NCBI RefSeq assembly: GCF_002895435.1
Contig: NZ_POYJ01000003.1
Span: 124,001 to 188,000 of the forward strand
Direction of reading: 5' to 3'
Length of the DNA: 64,000 nt
Source of the DNA: Aquimarina sediminis
Lineage (GTDB): Bacteria; Bacteroidota; Bacteroidia; Flavobacteriales; Flavobacteriaceae
The notes beneath the pieces were generated by a model. The model saw only the letters and a program-made list of their open reading frames with translations. It was not told the DNA's origin and searched no databases. This document shows, piece after piece, positions 1-8,455 of the stretch. Position 1 is the stretch's first letter; each line of letters opens with the position of its first letter. The position numbers and the translations under genes were made by a program.

Positions 1-249
1 TCTTTTGCCAAAAGCCCGATTTTTGATAAAAAAATGATTGCTATGGTTCGTGTGGCTGAGGAAACGAATCAAACAGAGTTTATTTTTCAGAAATTGAATG
101 AACAATATAATCAGCAGGTAAAATATCAATCACAAGTAATCTCTAATGTACTTAATCCAATATTGACCTTATTTGTAGGGGTTATCGTTGGCGTGATTCT
201 TATTGCCATGTATTTACCAATGTTTAGACTTAGTAGCGTGATTGGATAA
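1..249 (+). CDS. Type II secretion system F family protein (GspF/PilC), C-terminal fragment
   Basis: The reading frame is open from the first base, so this is the last 82 residues of a longer gene cut by the window edge. The fragment has the family's C-terminal pattern: a short cytosolic helix ending in an EET turn, a run predicted to be helical, and one hydrophobic segment near the end (about residues 50-75) closing with MYLPMF, which is very typical of the GspF/PilC inner-membrane platform protein. This protein is the membrane core on which pseudopilins or type IV pilins are assembled. The next gene starts 121 bases later and appears unrelated. Family assignment is firm; which pilus or secretion machine it serves cannot be told from the fragment. 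Confidence 0.8.
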   Translation, partial: SFAKSPIFDKKMIAMVRVAEETNQTEFIFQKLNEQYNQQVKYQSQVISNVLNPILTLFVGVIVGVILIAMYLPMFRLSSVIG

Positions 250-370
250 ATTATTGGTGTTATGACTGAGTTGGTGAGATAGTTTCTTTTGTAATTCTGC
301 AAGAATCATTGTGTTAAAATAAGAGAGTGTTTTTAGAATTGTTCAAATTAATCATAGTTTAGAATTAATT

Positions 371-1387
371 ATGAAGGACAAACAAGTATGGTTAGATAAT
401 ACAAGAGCAATAGCGACTATTGCAGTGGTTATAGTTCATGTGTCTGCTCCTATTTTATATAAATTTGGAGAGGTTTCTAATGAAATATGGTGGGTTGGTA
501 ATGTTTATGACAGTATCGTTAGATTTTGTGTCCCCGTTTTTTTTATGCTTACAGGAGCTTTGTTGTTAAGTAAAGACTATATCCTTAAAGATTTTTTGAT
601 AAAAAGATTTTTAAGGATAATTCCTCCTCTGGTATTTTGGAGTTTGATATACATCTGTTATCATACTTTTTTTGTTGGAGATAATTCTTTTACACTATAT
701 GAGTTTTTTCGAAAAGTGATAAAAGGTCTTTTTCAAGGAAGCGAATATCATTTATGGTTTGTATATACATTACTTGGGCTGTATTTGTTTATTCCCGTTT
801 TAAGGAAATGGATAAAATATTCGTCTAGGAAAGAAGTGTTGTACTTTCTTCTAATATGGGGGGTCACAATTACCTATGGAGTTCCTGTTTTTCGAAATTA
901 TTTACCCCAAATTACATTGATTAATTTTACAGGATTTATTGGATATATAGTTTTAGGGTATTATTTGAGTAATACTACTATGACAAGATTGTATGTGCCA
1001 ATTATGTTAATTGTTGTAGGTGTAGCAATTACAATATACGGCACGTACTATATATCAGATCAAGAAAACCTGTTCCACGAATATTTTTATGGATACCTAA
1101 CTCCTAATATACTAATGGTTTCGATTGGTGTCTTTTTGTTTTTTAAAACATATATTGTTGGAAATAAGGTTGTTGTAAGAATAATTTCATTTATAAGTGA
1201 TCATAGTTTTGGGATTTATTTGGTTCATGTTTTGATACTATCACTTTTAGATAAGATAGGTGTTAATTGGGAGTTAACCACTCCTGTAATAAGTATTCCT
1301 TTGGTGACAGGAATTTGTGTAGTTTTATCCGGAACAATTGTCTATTTGGTTAGAAAAATCAAGTACGGAAGATATGTCTCTGGATAA
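371..1387 (+). CDS. Acyltransferase family 3 membrane protein (OafA/WecH-like)
   Basis: This is a 338-residue protein made almost entirely of hydrophobic segments (about ten). The N-terminus carries the acyltransferase-3 signature: Arg12 in the first helix followed by His23 (VIVHV), the His being essential in studied members. The family moves acetyl or other short acyl groups from the cytosol onto envelope carbohydrates or related acceptors. The length fits WecH/OafA-type proteins without an extra SGNH domain. It stands alone between the secretion gene and terB, with no sugar genes nearby, so the acceptor cannot be inferred. Confidence 0.75.
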   Translation: MKDKQVWLDNTRAIATIAVVIVHVSAPILYKFGEVSNEIWWVGNVYDSIVRFCVPVFFMLTGALLLSKDYILKDFLIKRFLRIIPPLVFWSLIYICYHTFFVGDNSFTLYEFFRKVIKGLFQGSEYHLWFVYTLLGLYLFIPVLRKWIKYSSRKEVLYFLLIWGVTITYGVPVFRNYLPQITLINFTGFIGYIVLGYYLSNTTMTRLYVPIMLIVVGVAITIYGTYYISDQENLFHEYFYGYLTPNILMVSIGVFLFFKTYIVGNKVVVRIISFISDHSFGIYLVHVLILSLLDKIGVNWELTTPVISIPLVTGICVVLSGTIVYLVRKIKYGRYVSG

Positions 1388-1511
1388 TAAAATGGTGTAA
1401 TAGTATACTTAGAAATAAATTTTGAAGCCTTTATAAGTACTTATGATAATGCAAAGCGTGTTTTACTCTAAAAAAGGGCGGTTTTAAATTTTAAAAGGCG
1501 TGTAGATTAGT

Positions 1512-1519
1512 TATATTTG
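1512..1519 (+). promoter_or_regulatory. Bacteroidetes -7 box (TATATTTG) for the TerB gene
   Basis: TATATTTG matches the Bacteroidetes consensus TAnnTTTG and lies 21 bases before the ATG, a common distance in this phylum. No convincing -33 box is visible. Confidence 0.5.
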
Positions 1520-1540
1520 CGGCAAAATAAATAAAAATAC

Positions 1541-1975
1541 ATGATGTCAATATCTGATTTATTTGATAGTGGATTTCAGAAGAGAAATCAAGATCATTTT
1601 GCAGCAATTGTAAAAGTAGCGATGAGTGATGAGGTGATTACTGACGAGGAGAGAGCCTTTTTGGATAGATTAGCCAGAAGACTGGATATTTCTGAAAATG
1701 ATTATAAAGAGATTTTAAAAGATTATAATAGTCACCCTGTAAATCCTCCAACGAGTTACGATAGTAGATTGGAGCGATTACATGATTTAGCAAAAATGGT
1801 ATATGCAGATCATGTTAAAGGAGAAGGTCAGGTAGTCTTATTAGAAAGATTAAGTGTTGGTTTAGGATTTAGATCAGAAAATGTGAAATACGTTGTAGAT
1901 AAAGCATTAAATCTAGTAGATGAAGGAGTGGACGGAGACACTTTTGCCGATGAAATTAAAAACATGAATAAATAA
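1541..1975 (+). CDS. TerB family protein
   Basis: This is a 144-residue soluble, acidic, all-helical protein. Residues 20-60 (AAIVKVAMSDEVITDEERAFL) fit the TerB fold, in which an acidic DG/DE loop between helices binds a metal. TerB proteins were named from tellurite resistance operons, but single-copy forms such as this one are common and of unknown role. Two adjacent ATG codons (1541 and 1544) could both serve as start. No other ter genes are nearby, so tellurite resistance should not be assumed. A strong hairpin follows the gene. Confidence 0.7.
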   Translation: MMSISDLFDSGFQKRNQDHFAAIVKVAMSDEVITDEERAFLDRLARRLDISENDYKEILKDYNSHPVNPPTSYDSRLERLHDLAKMVYADHVKGEGQVVLLERLSVGLGFRSENVKYVVDKALNLVDEGVDGDTFADEIKNMNK

Positions 1976-2003
1976 TAGTAAATAACTATTATTGTTTTCG
2001 ATA

Positions 2004-2036
2004 TAAAAAAAAGGTTGCCTAATCGGCAGCCTTTTT
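2004..2036. terminator. Bidirectional terminator between TerB and the hybrid kinase
   Basis: A 7-bp GC-rich stem (GGTTGCC/GGCAGCC, one G-T pair) with a 5-base loop is flanked by A8 on the left and T6 on the right, so it can end both convergent transcripts. The stop codon of the minus-strand kinase lies in this hairpin. Confidence 0.85.
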
Positions 2037-3566
2037 TGCTATCTGTTTTGTGATTTTGTAGATTAACTCTTCTTGCTCAAAAGGCTTGGCAATAAAATCA
2101 TCCATTCCAGCTCTTATACATTTGTCTTTTGCTGTTTCGTTAGCTTTTCCAGAAAAACCTATAATAGGTACTTCGGATATAAATTTGTCACCATAATTAT
2201 TCCTAATCATGTGCGTGGCCTGATAGCCGTCTATTTTCGAAACGGTAAGATCCATTAAGATCAAATCGTATTTGCGGCGTTCGATATAATTGATAGCTTC
2301 TTGACCATTAATAGCAATATCAACAAAAAAGTTACCGGTAGAAATTAGTATTTTCATAATGAGATATTGTGTTATCTCTTCATCTTCTACGACTAAGATT
2401 CTAAATTTGTTTTTACTTTTAGGTAGTGTGTATTTCTTCTTTTTTCGTTTTGGAGCAGTTTTTATAACCTCGAACTTAAAAGGAAGTTTAATGTTAAAAG
2501 TTGTTCCTTTTTCTGGTTCACTATTTACTTTTATTTCACCATTTAAAAGATCCACTAGGTTTTTAACTATAGCAAGCCCAAGCCCCGTTCCTGAAACTCG
2601 CTTATCGGTATCAAATCGAGTAAATCGTTCGAATAGGTGAGGTATATTCTCTTGCATAATACCAATACCGGTATCTTCAATTTTAAAATTAAGACTAGTT
2701 TTGTTGGTTCGTTGATAGTTTTTGGTTATCGAAAAAGTAATCTTTCCCTCTTCTGTAAACTTAAAAGCATTGGTAAGAATATTATTTATGATTTGATAGA
2801 CTCGAGTTCTGTCTCCAATTAGATATTCTTGTATGCTAGGGTCTATAGTTGTCTCAAAAGTGATTTGTTTTTCTTCGGCAACTTTAGAATAAGACTCTCT
2901 AAATCCATCAATCAAATTCTGAAAAGAAAAGCGTTCTTCAACAACCTTAAGTTTTCCTGATTCAATCTTTGATAGATCAATCATGTCATCTATAAGGGAA
3001 TTAAGGTGTAGACTTTCTCTCTTTATAATTCGTGCAAGTTCTTCTTGTTCAAAAGTTAATTTCGTTTTTTCAAGAACTTCTACAAAGCCCAATATACTTG
3101 TGAGAGGAGTTCTTATTTCGTGGTTAATATTTGCAATAAAACTATTTTTAAATTCTTCTTTTTCCAGTAAATACTTGTTTTTGAGTTCAAGTTGTTTGGA
3201 TAGTAGAATGGATTCGTTTTTTTGTTGCGCTATCTGATTTAAGTCTTTGTACTTTGTGGTATAGTCAAAAAGAATAATGGTGATTTCTTTTTTTTCTATA
3301 GTAAATGTTACATCACAAATTTTTGCTACTTCACTATCTTCTAAATGTATACAAGGAAAATTTAGTGCTTTTTTATCGGTATCGTTGTTCCTTTCAAGCT
3401 CTCTTAAGATCTCAAAAAAGGGATGGGCGTCAAAAACAGAAGTATTTTTTTTCCAGTTAAAGAAATTATTGTCTGTTTCTTTTATGGTGCCATCATAAGA
3501 AATCTTGATAATTTGTACTTGTGGATTAAAATGCAAATGGTCGTCCTGATGCTTTGTCATACTCAC
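2019..3566 (-). CDS. Hybrid sensor histidine kinase / response regulator
   Basis: This is a 515-residue cytosolic protein without membrane segments. An N-terminal PAS-like region (about 15-105) is followed by a coiled helix (105-140), the dimerisation/phosphoacceptor domain with His149 in NHEIRTPL, a HATPase domain with the N-box Asn262/Asn266, the G1 box DTGIGI (298-303) and GTGLGLA (326-332), and a C-terminal receiver (388-510) with phosphoacceptor Asp439 and Lys in KPF. The lack of an output domain means the receiver passes the signal on. The first codon in the open frame is GTG (3566), overlapping the TGA stop of the GTPase gene; an ATG two codons later (3560) is an equally good start. 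It is the last gene of the coiled-coil/roadblock/GTPase operon, which suggests that GTPase state and kinase activity are linked. Confidence 0.9.
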   Translation of the reverse strand: MSMTKHQDDHLHFNPQVQIIKISYDGTIKETDNNFFNWKKNTSVFDAHPFFEILRELERNNDTDKKALNFPCIHLEDSEVAKICDVTFTIEKKEITIILFDYTTKYKDLNQIAQQKNESILLSKQLELKNKYLLEKEEFKNSFIANINHEIRTPLTSILGFVEVLEKTKLTFEQEELARIIKRESLHLNSLIDDMIDLSKIESGKLKVVEERFSFQNLIDGFRESYSKVAEEKQITFETTIDPSIQEYLIGDRTRVYQIINNILTNAFKFTEEGKITFSITKNYQRTNKTSLNFKIEDTGIGIMQENIPHLFERFTRFDTDKRVSGTGLGLAIVKNLVDLLNGEIKVNSEPEKGTTFNIKLPFKFEVIKTAPKRKKKKYTLPKSKNKFRILVVEDEEITQYLIMKILISTGNFFVDIAINGQEAINYIERRKYDLILMDLTVSKIDGYQATHMIRNNYGDKFISEVPIIGFSGKANETAKDKCIRAGMDDFIAKPFEQEELIYKITKQIAKKAAD

Positions 3567-4057
3567 TTTGTTATTTCTTTCGCCAGTTCGGAAAAGAAAT
3601 TTTGAACATTTTTATTTGTTTTAGCACTTGTCAAACAATCAAAATGGATCTCTTGTGATGTAAGATGCTGGGCAATTTCTTTTTCGTTGACCAAATCCAG
3701 TTTATTTCCAAGTATTTTGGCAGGGACTTTGGCGTGATTTTTTTTAAGGTATTCAAGGTCTTTATGCAGGGTTGCGTATGTTTCTTCTCTAGTTACATCA
3801 AAGACATATATAAATGCATGAGATCCTAGAAGGTATGATTTTCGGGTATCTTCAATACTGTTAGAATGACCTTCGGTATCCCAAATAATCATGGATAGTT
3901 CTCTTCCGTCAGGTAGCTCAATTACTTTCTTTTTTATTTGAACTCCTAATGTAACTTTGTATTCTTCTGAAAATTCGTTGTCCATAAAACGCCTGAAAAG
4001 GGACGTTTTTCCGACACCAAAGTGTCCTATAAGCACTACTTTCTTAGACAATTTCAT
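3563..4057 (-). CDS. Rab/Arf-like small GTPase
   Basis: This is a 164-residue protein consisting only of a Ras-like G domain. All five G motifs can be read: P-loop GHFGVGKT (11-18), switch-I Thr36, DTEG (60-63), NKLD (118-121) and TSAK (143-146). The residue after DTEG is His64, where Rab and Ras proteins have the catalytic Gln, so slow intrinsic hydrolysis and dependence on a partner are expected (inference). There is no lipidation signal. The gene overlaps the upstream roadblock-like gene by 14 bases and the downstream kinase gene by 4, so the three are surely co-translated. Bacterial small GTPases encoded beside roadblock proteins, such as MglA with MglB, control polarity and motility in known cases. 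Confidence 0.88.
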   Translation of the reverse strand: MKLSKKVVLIGHFGVGKTSLFRRFMDNEFSEEYKVTLGVQIKKKVIELPDGRELSMIIWDTEGHSNSIEDTRKSYLLGSHAFIYVFDVTREETYATLHKDLEYLKKNHAKVPAKILGNKLDLVNEKEIAQHLTSQEIHFDCLTSAKTNKNVQNFFSELAKEITK

Positions 4058-4868
4058 CTGCGAAATATTTTTTTAGTTTTTTAGTAAAAAGGGTACTGTT
4101 TTTTAATTCTTTGTTGGAAATATGGTTTTTGGCAAAATCTATAATCTGATCTTCCAAAACTTCTTTGAACATCATATTATAAGCTCCAGAAATCACTGCA
4201 GCTACATAATACGAATAAAAATTTTGAATATGGATTGTATATAACTCATATTCTATAAGCTCTAGATTTTGATCTCCACCTTGAAAAGCATCTTCTACAA
4301 AACTTTTTATAGCAGTAAGCATACCAGCAACCATCTCTTTGTCTATGGTGTCATCTGATAGTGGGCTAAAATCTGCGAGTAATATGCCTGAGTTTTTTTC
4401 GATAACAAACAATTGAATTAATCTGGGTTTGGCATAATCGCTTAAGACCAGATCTCCTTGGCTAATTCCTTGAACCTTTGCTTTGGTTCTACGAAACCAA
4501 TTTTTAAAAGAAAACGCTTGTTTTGTTTTTTTACTTATATTTTCGCTCAACAATTTCATTTCGTGAGCGATATATTTTTTGATCATCTTTCCAATAATTG
4601 GAAACAATGCTTCTACTACTGCATCTTGAGAGTTTTTAATTTCTTCTTTAAGAGCTTCGGTAATAGTAGGGCCCAAGGTTGTGGGGATTTCTTGTATAAA
4701 CTCATCTAGTTTATCATCTATGATAGGATCAACTTTGTGGGAGAGTTCTTCCTTTTGATGAACAATTTTGGTAAGATCTTCGACTTTTTGAGCAATGGAA
4801 TCGGCAAACTCTTTTTCTTCGGAAAGAAGAAGTTTTTTAAGAATTTTAAGTTTATCCTGCTCTTCCAT
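4044..4868 (-). CDS. Coiled-coil protein with roadblock/longin-like domain, likely partner of the adjacent GTPase
   Basis: This is a 274-residue soluble protein. The first 110 residues are highly charged helices likely to form a coiled coil. The C-terminal part (about 145-250) reads as an alternating strand/helix domain starting LIQLFVIEKNSGILLAD, followed by a long helix and further strands, resembling the roadblock/LC7 (MglB-type) fold that regulates small GTPases. A Bacteroidetes family of this type is often labelled an OmpA-like cell-envelope protein, but no OmpA domain is visible here. It overlaps the GTPase gene. The roadblock assignment is by pattern and not certain. Confidence 0.55.
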   Translation of the reverse strand: MEEQDKLKILKKLLLSEEKEFADSIAQKVEDLTKIVHQKEELSHKVDPIIDDKLDEFIQEIPTTLGPTITEALKEEIKNSQDAVVEALFPIIGKMIKKYIAHEMKLLSENISKKTKQAFSFKNWFRRTKAKVQGISQGDLVLSDYAKPRLIQLFVIEKNSGILLADFSPLSDDTIDKEMVAGMLTAIKSFVEDAFQGGDQNLELIEYELYTIHIQNFYSYYVAAVISGAYNMMFKEVLEDQIIDFAKNHISNKELKNSTLFTKKLKKYFADEIV

Positions 4869-4886
4869 AATTTTGGATAGATTGGA

Positions 4887-5240
4887 TTATTTTTGGTTGA
4901 TTTTTTCACCAAGATTGATAAGGAGATCTCCTAGTACCTTTTTATCTACTTTTTTAGCTTCTAGTACTTCGGTTTTATCAGTTAAATTATCTTCTAATTC
5001 GGTAATTCTGATATTTATATCGGTACTTAAATTGTCAATAGATTGATTCAGTTCTTTGCGAGTATCATCTATAAAATCTTCAAGTTCTTTCTTTTTTAAA
5101 GCAATATCATTTTTTACTTTTTCAAACTCCGAATTATAAGCAGCAATATTTTCTCCAAAGATCAGGTTTTTTATTGCTTCTATTTTTGAAGAAGGATCAT
5201 CAGAAACTTTTTCTTCAACAGCTTTATTTTCTTTAGCCAT
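4887..5240 (-). CDS. Small acidic coiled-coil protein, first gene of the GTPase operon
   Basis: This is a 117-residue protein, nearly all helical, with heptad-like spacing of Ile and Leu from about residue 15 to 110 and many Lys, Glu and Asp residues. It has no signal peptide and no membrane segment. I do not recognise a named family. It lies 18 bases before the roadblock-like gene and shares its style (helical N-terminus, charged), so it is probably a scaffold or adaptor for the GTPase unit. This role is inferred from position only. Confidence 0.6.
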   Translation of the reverse strand: MAKENKAVEEKVSDDPSSKIEAIKNLIFGENIAAYNSEFEKVKNDIALKKKELEDFIDDTRKELNQSIDNLSTDINIRITELEDNLTDKTEVLEAKKVDKKVLGDLLINLGEKINQK

Positions 5241-5411
5241 TTTGTTTGTGTGTTAGATTCTTAATTGTGAACTTACGTAAAATTAACATAAAAACGTTAA
5301 AAATAAAGGATAATAACGGATTATGTTAAATCTAGCATGGTAACTGTCTTTATTTTGACAAAGGATTACGTTACATGTTTAGCCTCAATCTATTTTGGGG
5401 TATACATTATT

Positions 5412-5438
5412 ATAAAAATACAATTAAAATAATTGTAT
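5412..5438 (-). terminator. Terminator after fbp
   Basis: A 9-bp inverted repeat (5418-5426 with 5430-5438) with a 3-base loop lies 10 bases after the fbp stop; read on the minus strand it is followed by TTTTTATAAT. The stem is all A/T except one pair, so it is weak. Confidence 0.5.
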
Positions 5439-5447
5439 CAAGAATAA

Positions 5448-6443
5448 CTACATGAATGACTCCGCTTTTTCTACCATATTTTTACTGCCACAGATAAAAG
5501 GTGTTCGTTCGTGTAATTCGGATGGCTTTATATCCATGATTCGTCTATGTCCATCGCTTGCTTTTCCTCCAGCTTGTTCTGTGATAAAAGCCATAGGATT
5601 GCACTCATATAGTAGGCGAAGCTTTCCGTTGGGAGATTTAGAAGTGCTAGGGTACAAATATATTCCTCCTTTAATCATATTGCGATGAATATCACTAACC
5701 AATGAACCTATATATCTAGAGGTGTACGGGCGATCTTCTTTTTCTTCCTGACAGTATTTGATGTAGTCTTTAACTCCTTGCGGGAAATGAACATAATTAC
5801 CTTCGTTTACAGAGTATATATTCCCATTTTCTGGAAAGGTCATATTGGGATGCGATAAGTAGTATGTTCCTAGTGCAGGGTTTAATGTAAAACCATTTAC
5901 ACCATGACCTGTAGTGTAAACAAGCATTGTAGAGGTTCCGTAAATAATATACCCTGCTGCTACTTGTAAGTTACCTGGCTGTAAAAAATCATCTAAGGTT
6001 ACAGGAGTTCCTGTTGGAGTTACTCTACGATAGACAGAGAAAATTGTTCCAACCGAAACATTGACATCGATATTAGAACTACCATCCAAAGGATCCATTA
6101 GAACTACATAATTATTGCGATGGTCATTTTTTTGACCTTTTATAGTAATAAAATCATCATTTTCTTCAGAAGCAATACCACATACAATTTCTCTATTGGT
6201 TAGAGTGTTGATAAAGGTTTCGTTAGCCAAAACGTCAAGTTTTTGCTGATCTTCTCCTTGCACATTGGTTTCGCCAATAGCACCTGTAATATCAACTAAG
6301 CCAGCTTTGTTAACCTCGTGATTTACCATTTTTGCAGCTAATCGAATCGAGTTGATCAAACGAGAAAGCTCTCCACTAGCATATGGAAAATGTTTTTGAT
6401 TTTCAATAATAAATTCCCCTAGAGTTTGATTTTTTCTTGCCAT
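5448..6443 (-). CDS. fbp: Class I fructose-1,6-bisphosphatase
   Basis: This cytosolic enzyme removes the 1-phosphate from fructose 1,6-bisphosphate in gluconeogenesis. The 331-residue length is normal for class I. The metal-binding motif DPLDGSSN is at 117-124, the upstream SEE acidic cluster at 92-94, and the C-terminal substrate region contains [11 protein letters not shown] with the following EQAGG motif. The start ATG at 6443 gives the usual short N-terminus. It is a single gene with divergent upstream neighbour and its own weak terminator. Confidence 0.96.
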   Translation of the reverse strand: MARKNQTLGEFIIENQKHFPYASGELSRLINSIRLAAKMVNHEVNKAGLVDITGAIGETNVQGEDQQKLDVLANETFINTLTNREIVCGIASEENDDFITIKGQKNDHRNNYVVLMDPLDGSSNIDVNVSVGTIFSVYRRVTPTGTPVTLDDFLQPGNLQVAAGYIIYGTSTMLVYTTGHGVNGFTLNPALGTYYLSHPNMTFPENGNIYSVNEGNYVHFPQGVKDYIKYCQEEKEDRPYTSRYIGSLVSDIHRNMIKGGIYLYPSTSKSPNGKLRLLYECNPMAFITEQAGGKASDGHRRIMDIKPSELHERTPFICGSKNMVEKAESFM

Positions 6444-6598
6444 TTATAGTGAGTTTTATTTGGTGCAAAAGTATTATTTTTTAAGTAACTATAACGTTTT
6501 CGGGAATTTAAATTCTTAAACTTCCTGAAGAATAATAAAAATACATAACCTAAAAGTATAACATGGAAAAAAATGATTAATTTCTGATACAGATTCTT

Positions 6599-6606
6599 TA
6601 ATTTTG
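6599..6606 (+). promoter_or_regulatory. Bacteroidetes -7 box (TAATTTTG) for the SSAT-like gene
   Basis: TAATTTTG fits TAnnTTTG and lies 16 bases before the ATG at 6623, so the leader would be very short. No clear -33 element is visible. Confidence 0.4.
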
Positions 6607-6622
6607 ACAAACTTTTCTTTAG

Positions 6623-7102
6623 ATGAAATATATAATTCGAGATGCCAAAGAGCAGGATATGGATCAGGTACTGAAATTGATTCGAGAACTTGCTATTTAT
6701 GAAAAAGAACCAGATGCAGTTGAGATAACTGTTGAAGATCTGGTTAAAGAGGGATTTGGGGATCAGCCGCTGTTTCATTGTTTTGTCGCTGAAGTACAGA
6801 ATGAAATAGTTGGTATAGCGCTGGTGTACTATCGATTTTCTACCTGGCAAGGAAGATCCATTCACCTCGAGGATCTTATTGTAAAAGAGTCTATGAGAGG
6901 AACCGGTTTAGGCAGTGCATTATATGCAGAGGTGTTAAAATATGCACAATCAAAAGGAGTGCGTAGGGTAGAATGGGTTGTTTTGGACTGGAATACTCCT
7001 GCAATTAATTTTTATGAAAAAAGTGGTGCAAAACTTTTGAAAGATTGGTATCTGGTTCAGATGGATAAAGAAGGAGTAAATAAGTTTGTTGCAGAGTTAT
7101 AA
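6623..7102 (+). CDS. GNAT acetyltransferase of the spermidine/spermine (SSAT/diamine) type
   Basis: This is a 159-residue protein with a complete GNAT fold. The acetyl-CoA loop RGTGLG is at 92-97. The arrangement of conserved stretches (RDAKEQD at the N-terminus, LIRELAIYE, FHCFVAE, then LEDLIV, WNTPAINFYEKSGA) follows the SSAT/diamine N-acetyltransferase subfamily closely rather than the RimI type. Members acetylate polyamines or the side-chain amine of thialysine. It is followed 45 bases later by aspartokinase, so the two may be co-transcribed. The true amine substrate is not known. Confidence 0.82.
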   Translation: MKYIIRDAKEQDMDQVLKLIRELAIYEKEPDAVEITVEDLVKEGFGDQPLFHCFVAEVQNEIVGIALVYYRFSTWQGRSIHLEDLIVKESMRGTGLGSALYAEVLKYAQSKGVRRVEWVVLDWNTPAINFYEKSGAKLLKDWYLVQMDKEGVNKFVAEL

Positions 7103-7147
7103 AAAATCTGAATATCTTGTAGTATAGTGTTTAAAAAAACCTGGTTA

Positions 7148-8398
7148 ATGAGAGTTTTTAAATTTGGAGGAGCTTCTGTAAAGGATGCTGATGGAGTAAA
7201 AAATGTTCTTGCAGTACTTGAGAAAACAGGAGCCTCTAGCCTTGTAGTTGTTATCTCTGCTATGGGAAAAACAACCAATGCAATAGAAAAGATTGTTGAA
7301 GCATATCTTTCTGAAGCTGATGATCTCAATGCATTGATTAGTGATCTGAAAAAGTATCATAGCCAAATCCTAGAAGCGCTTTTTGAAAATAAGCAACATC
7401 CGATTTTTAAAAAAATAGAAGTGCTGTTTTTAGATATGAAAACAACACTCGATAGAAATAAATCTACTCGATATAATTATATCTATGACCAGATTGTTGG
7501 CTATGGGGAGTTGATCTCTACGACAATTGTGAGTGAATATTTGAATCATAGTGGATATGAAAATGATTGGTTAGATGCTCGGGATTTTATAAAAACAGAT
7601 AATGTGTACAGGGATGCCGAAGTAAATTGGGACGAGACTCAACGTATTATATTAGAAAAAGTAAACAAGAGTAAACTTAGCATTACCCAAGGATTTATTG
7701 GGTCTGATGAAGATAATTTTACCACGACTCTAGGAAGGGAAGGTAGTGATTATACAGCTGGGATTTTTGCATATTGCTTGAATGCAAATAGTGTAAGTAT
7801 ATGGAAAGACGTACCAGGAATACTCAATGCTGATCCAAGGGTTTTTGATAAAACTCAATTGTTATCACATATTTCTTATGAAGAAGCTATTGAACTTGCC
7901 TTCTACGGTGCATCAGTAATTCACCCAAAAACGATCCAGCCATTACAACGCAAAGAAATACCTTTGTATGTTAAATCGTTTCTAAATCCTGAAAACGAAG
8001 GAACTTCTGTTAAAAAAGGACAGCCGCTGGATCCACATCTTCCCTGCTATATTGTAAAGAGAAATCAAATTTTATTATCACTTTCATCTTTGGATTTTTC
8101 ATTCATTGTAGAAGATAGTATAAGTCATGTGTTTAGTCTTCTTCATCAATACCATATTAAAGTTGACCTTATTCAAAACTCTGCGATAAGTTTTTCTGTA
8201 TGTTTAGACGATAAATTTGGTCATTTTGAAGAACTTCTAAAGAAACTTAAGGCAAAATTTAGGGTTACTTATAATACAAATGTTTCCTTGTTTACTGTTA
8301 GGCACTTTACAGATGATGCAATTATGTCTTTAGAAAAAGGAAAAGAAATTTTGTTAAAGCAAATTACCAGAGAAACTTATCAAATGGTTTCGAGATAA
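7148..8398 (+). CDS. Aspartokinase (monofunctional)
   Basis: This enzyme phosphorylates aspartate, the first step toward lysine, threonine and methionine. The kinase domain starts KFGGASV (4-10), carries SAMGKTT, and has GREGSDYTAG followed by KDVPGILNADPRV. The C-terminal third (about 300-416) is the regulatory ACT region, with weakly conserved sequence. A GTG at 7127 would add seven residues, but the ATG at 7148 puts KFGGASV at the usual place, so I use it. Length, 416 residues, is typical of Bacteroidetes single-domain aspartokinases rather than ThrA fusions. Confidence 0.92.
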   Translation: MRVFKFGGASVKDADGVKNVLAVLEKTGASSLVVVISAMGKTTNAIEKIVEAYLSEADDLNALISDLKKYHSQILEALFENKQHPIFKKIEVLFLDMKTTLDRNKSTRYNYIYDQIVGYGELISTTIVSEYLNHSGYENDWLDARDFIKTDNVYRDAEVNWDETQRIILEKVNKSKLSITQGFIGSDEDNFTTTLGREGSDYTAGIFAYCLNANSVSIWKDVPGILNADPRVFDKTQLLSHISYEEAIELAFYGASVIHPKTIQPLQRKEIPLYVKSFLNPENEGTSVKKGQPLDPHLPCYIVKRNQILLSLSSLDFSFIVEDSISHVFSLLHQYHIKVDLIQNSAISFSVCLDDKFGHFEELLKKLKAKFRVTYNTNVSLFTVRHFTDDAIMSLEKGKEILLKQITRETYQMVSR

Positions 8399-8424
8399 AA
8401 AGAAAGCCAATTCAATGATTTTGC

Positions 8425-8432
8425 TATATTTG
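8425..8432 (+). promoter_or_regulatory. Bacteroidetes -7 box (TATATTTG) for the OlsF-like gene
   Basis: TATATTTG matches TAnnTTTG, 23 bases before the ATG at 8456 and 26 bases after the aspartokinase stop, indicating that the aminolipid gene has its own promoter. Confidence 0.5.
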
Positions 8433-8455
8433 TATGCTAGCACAAATTATAATTA

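Noticed and set aside
1541..1975. Tellurite resistance function for the TerB gene
   Set aside because: No TerC, TerD, TerZ or related genes are near it, and single TerB genes are common without such a role.
6419..6865. Open frame of 148 codons on the minus strand across the fbp-SSAT gap
   Set aside because: It overlaps the coding region of the SSAT-like gene and the start of fbp, is rich in Phe, Asn, Lys and Leu as expected for reversed AT-rich DNA, and has no recognisable motif.
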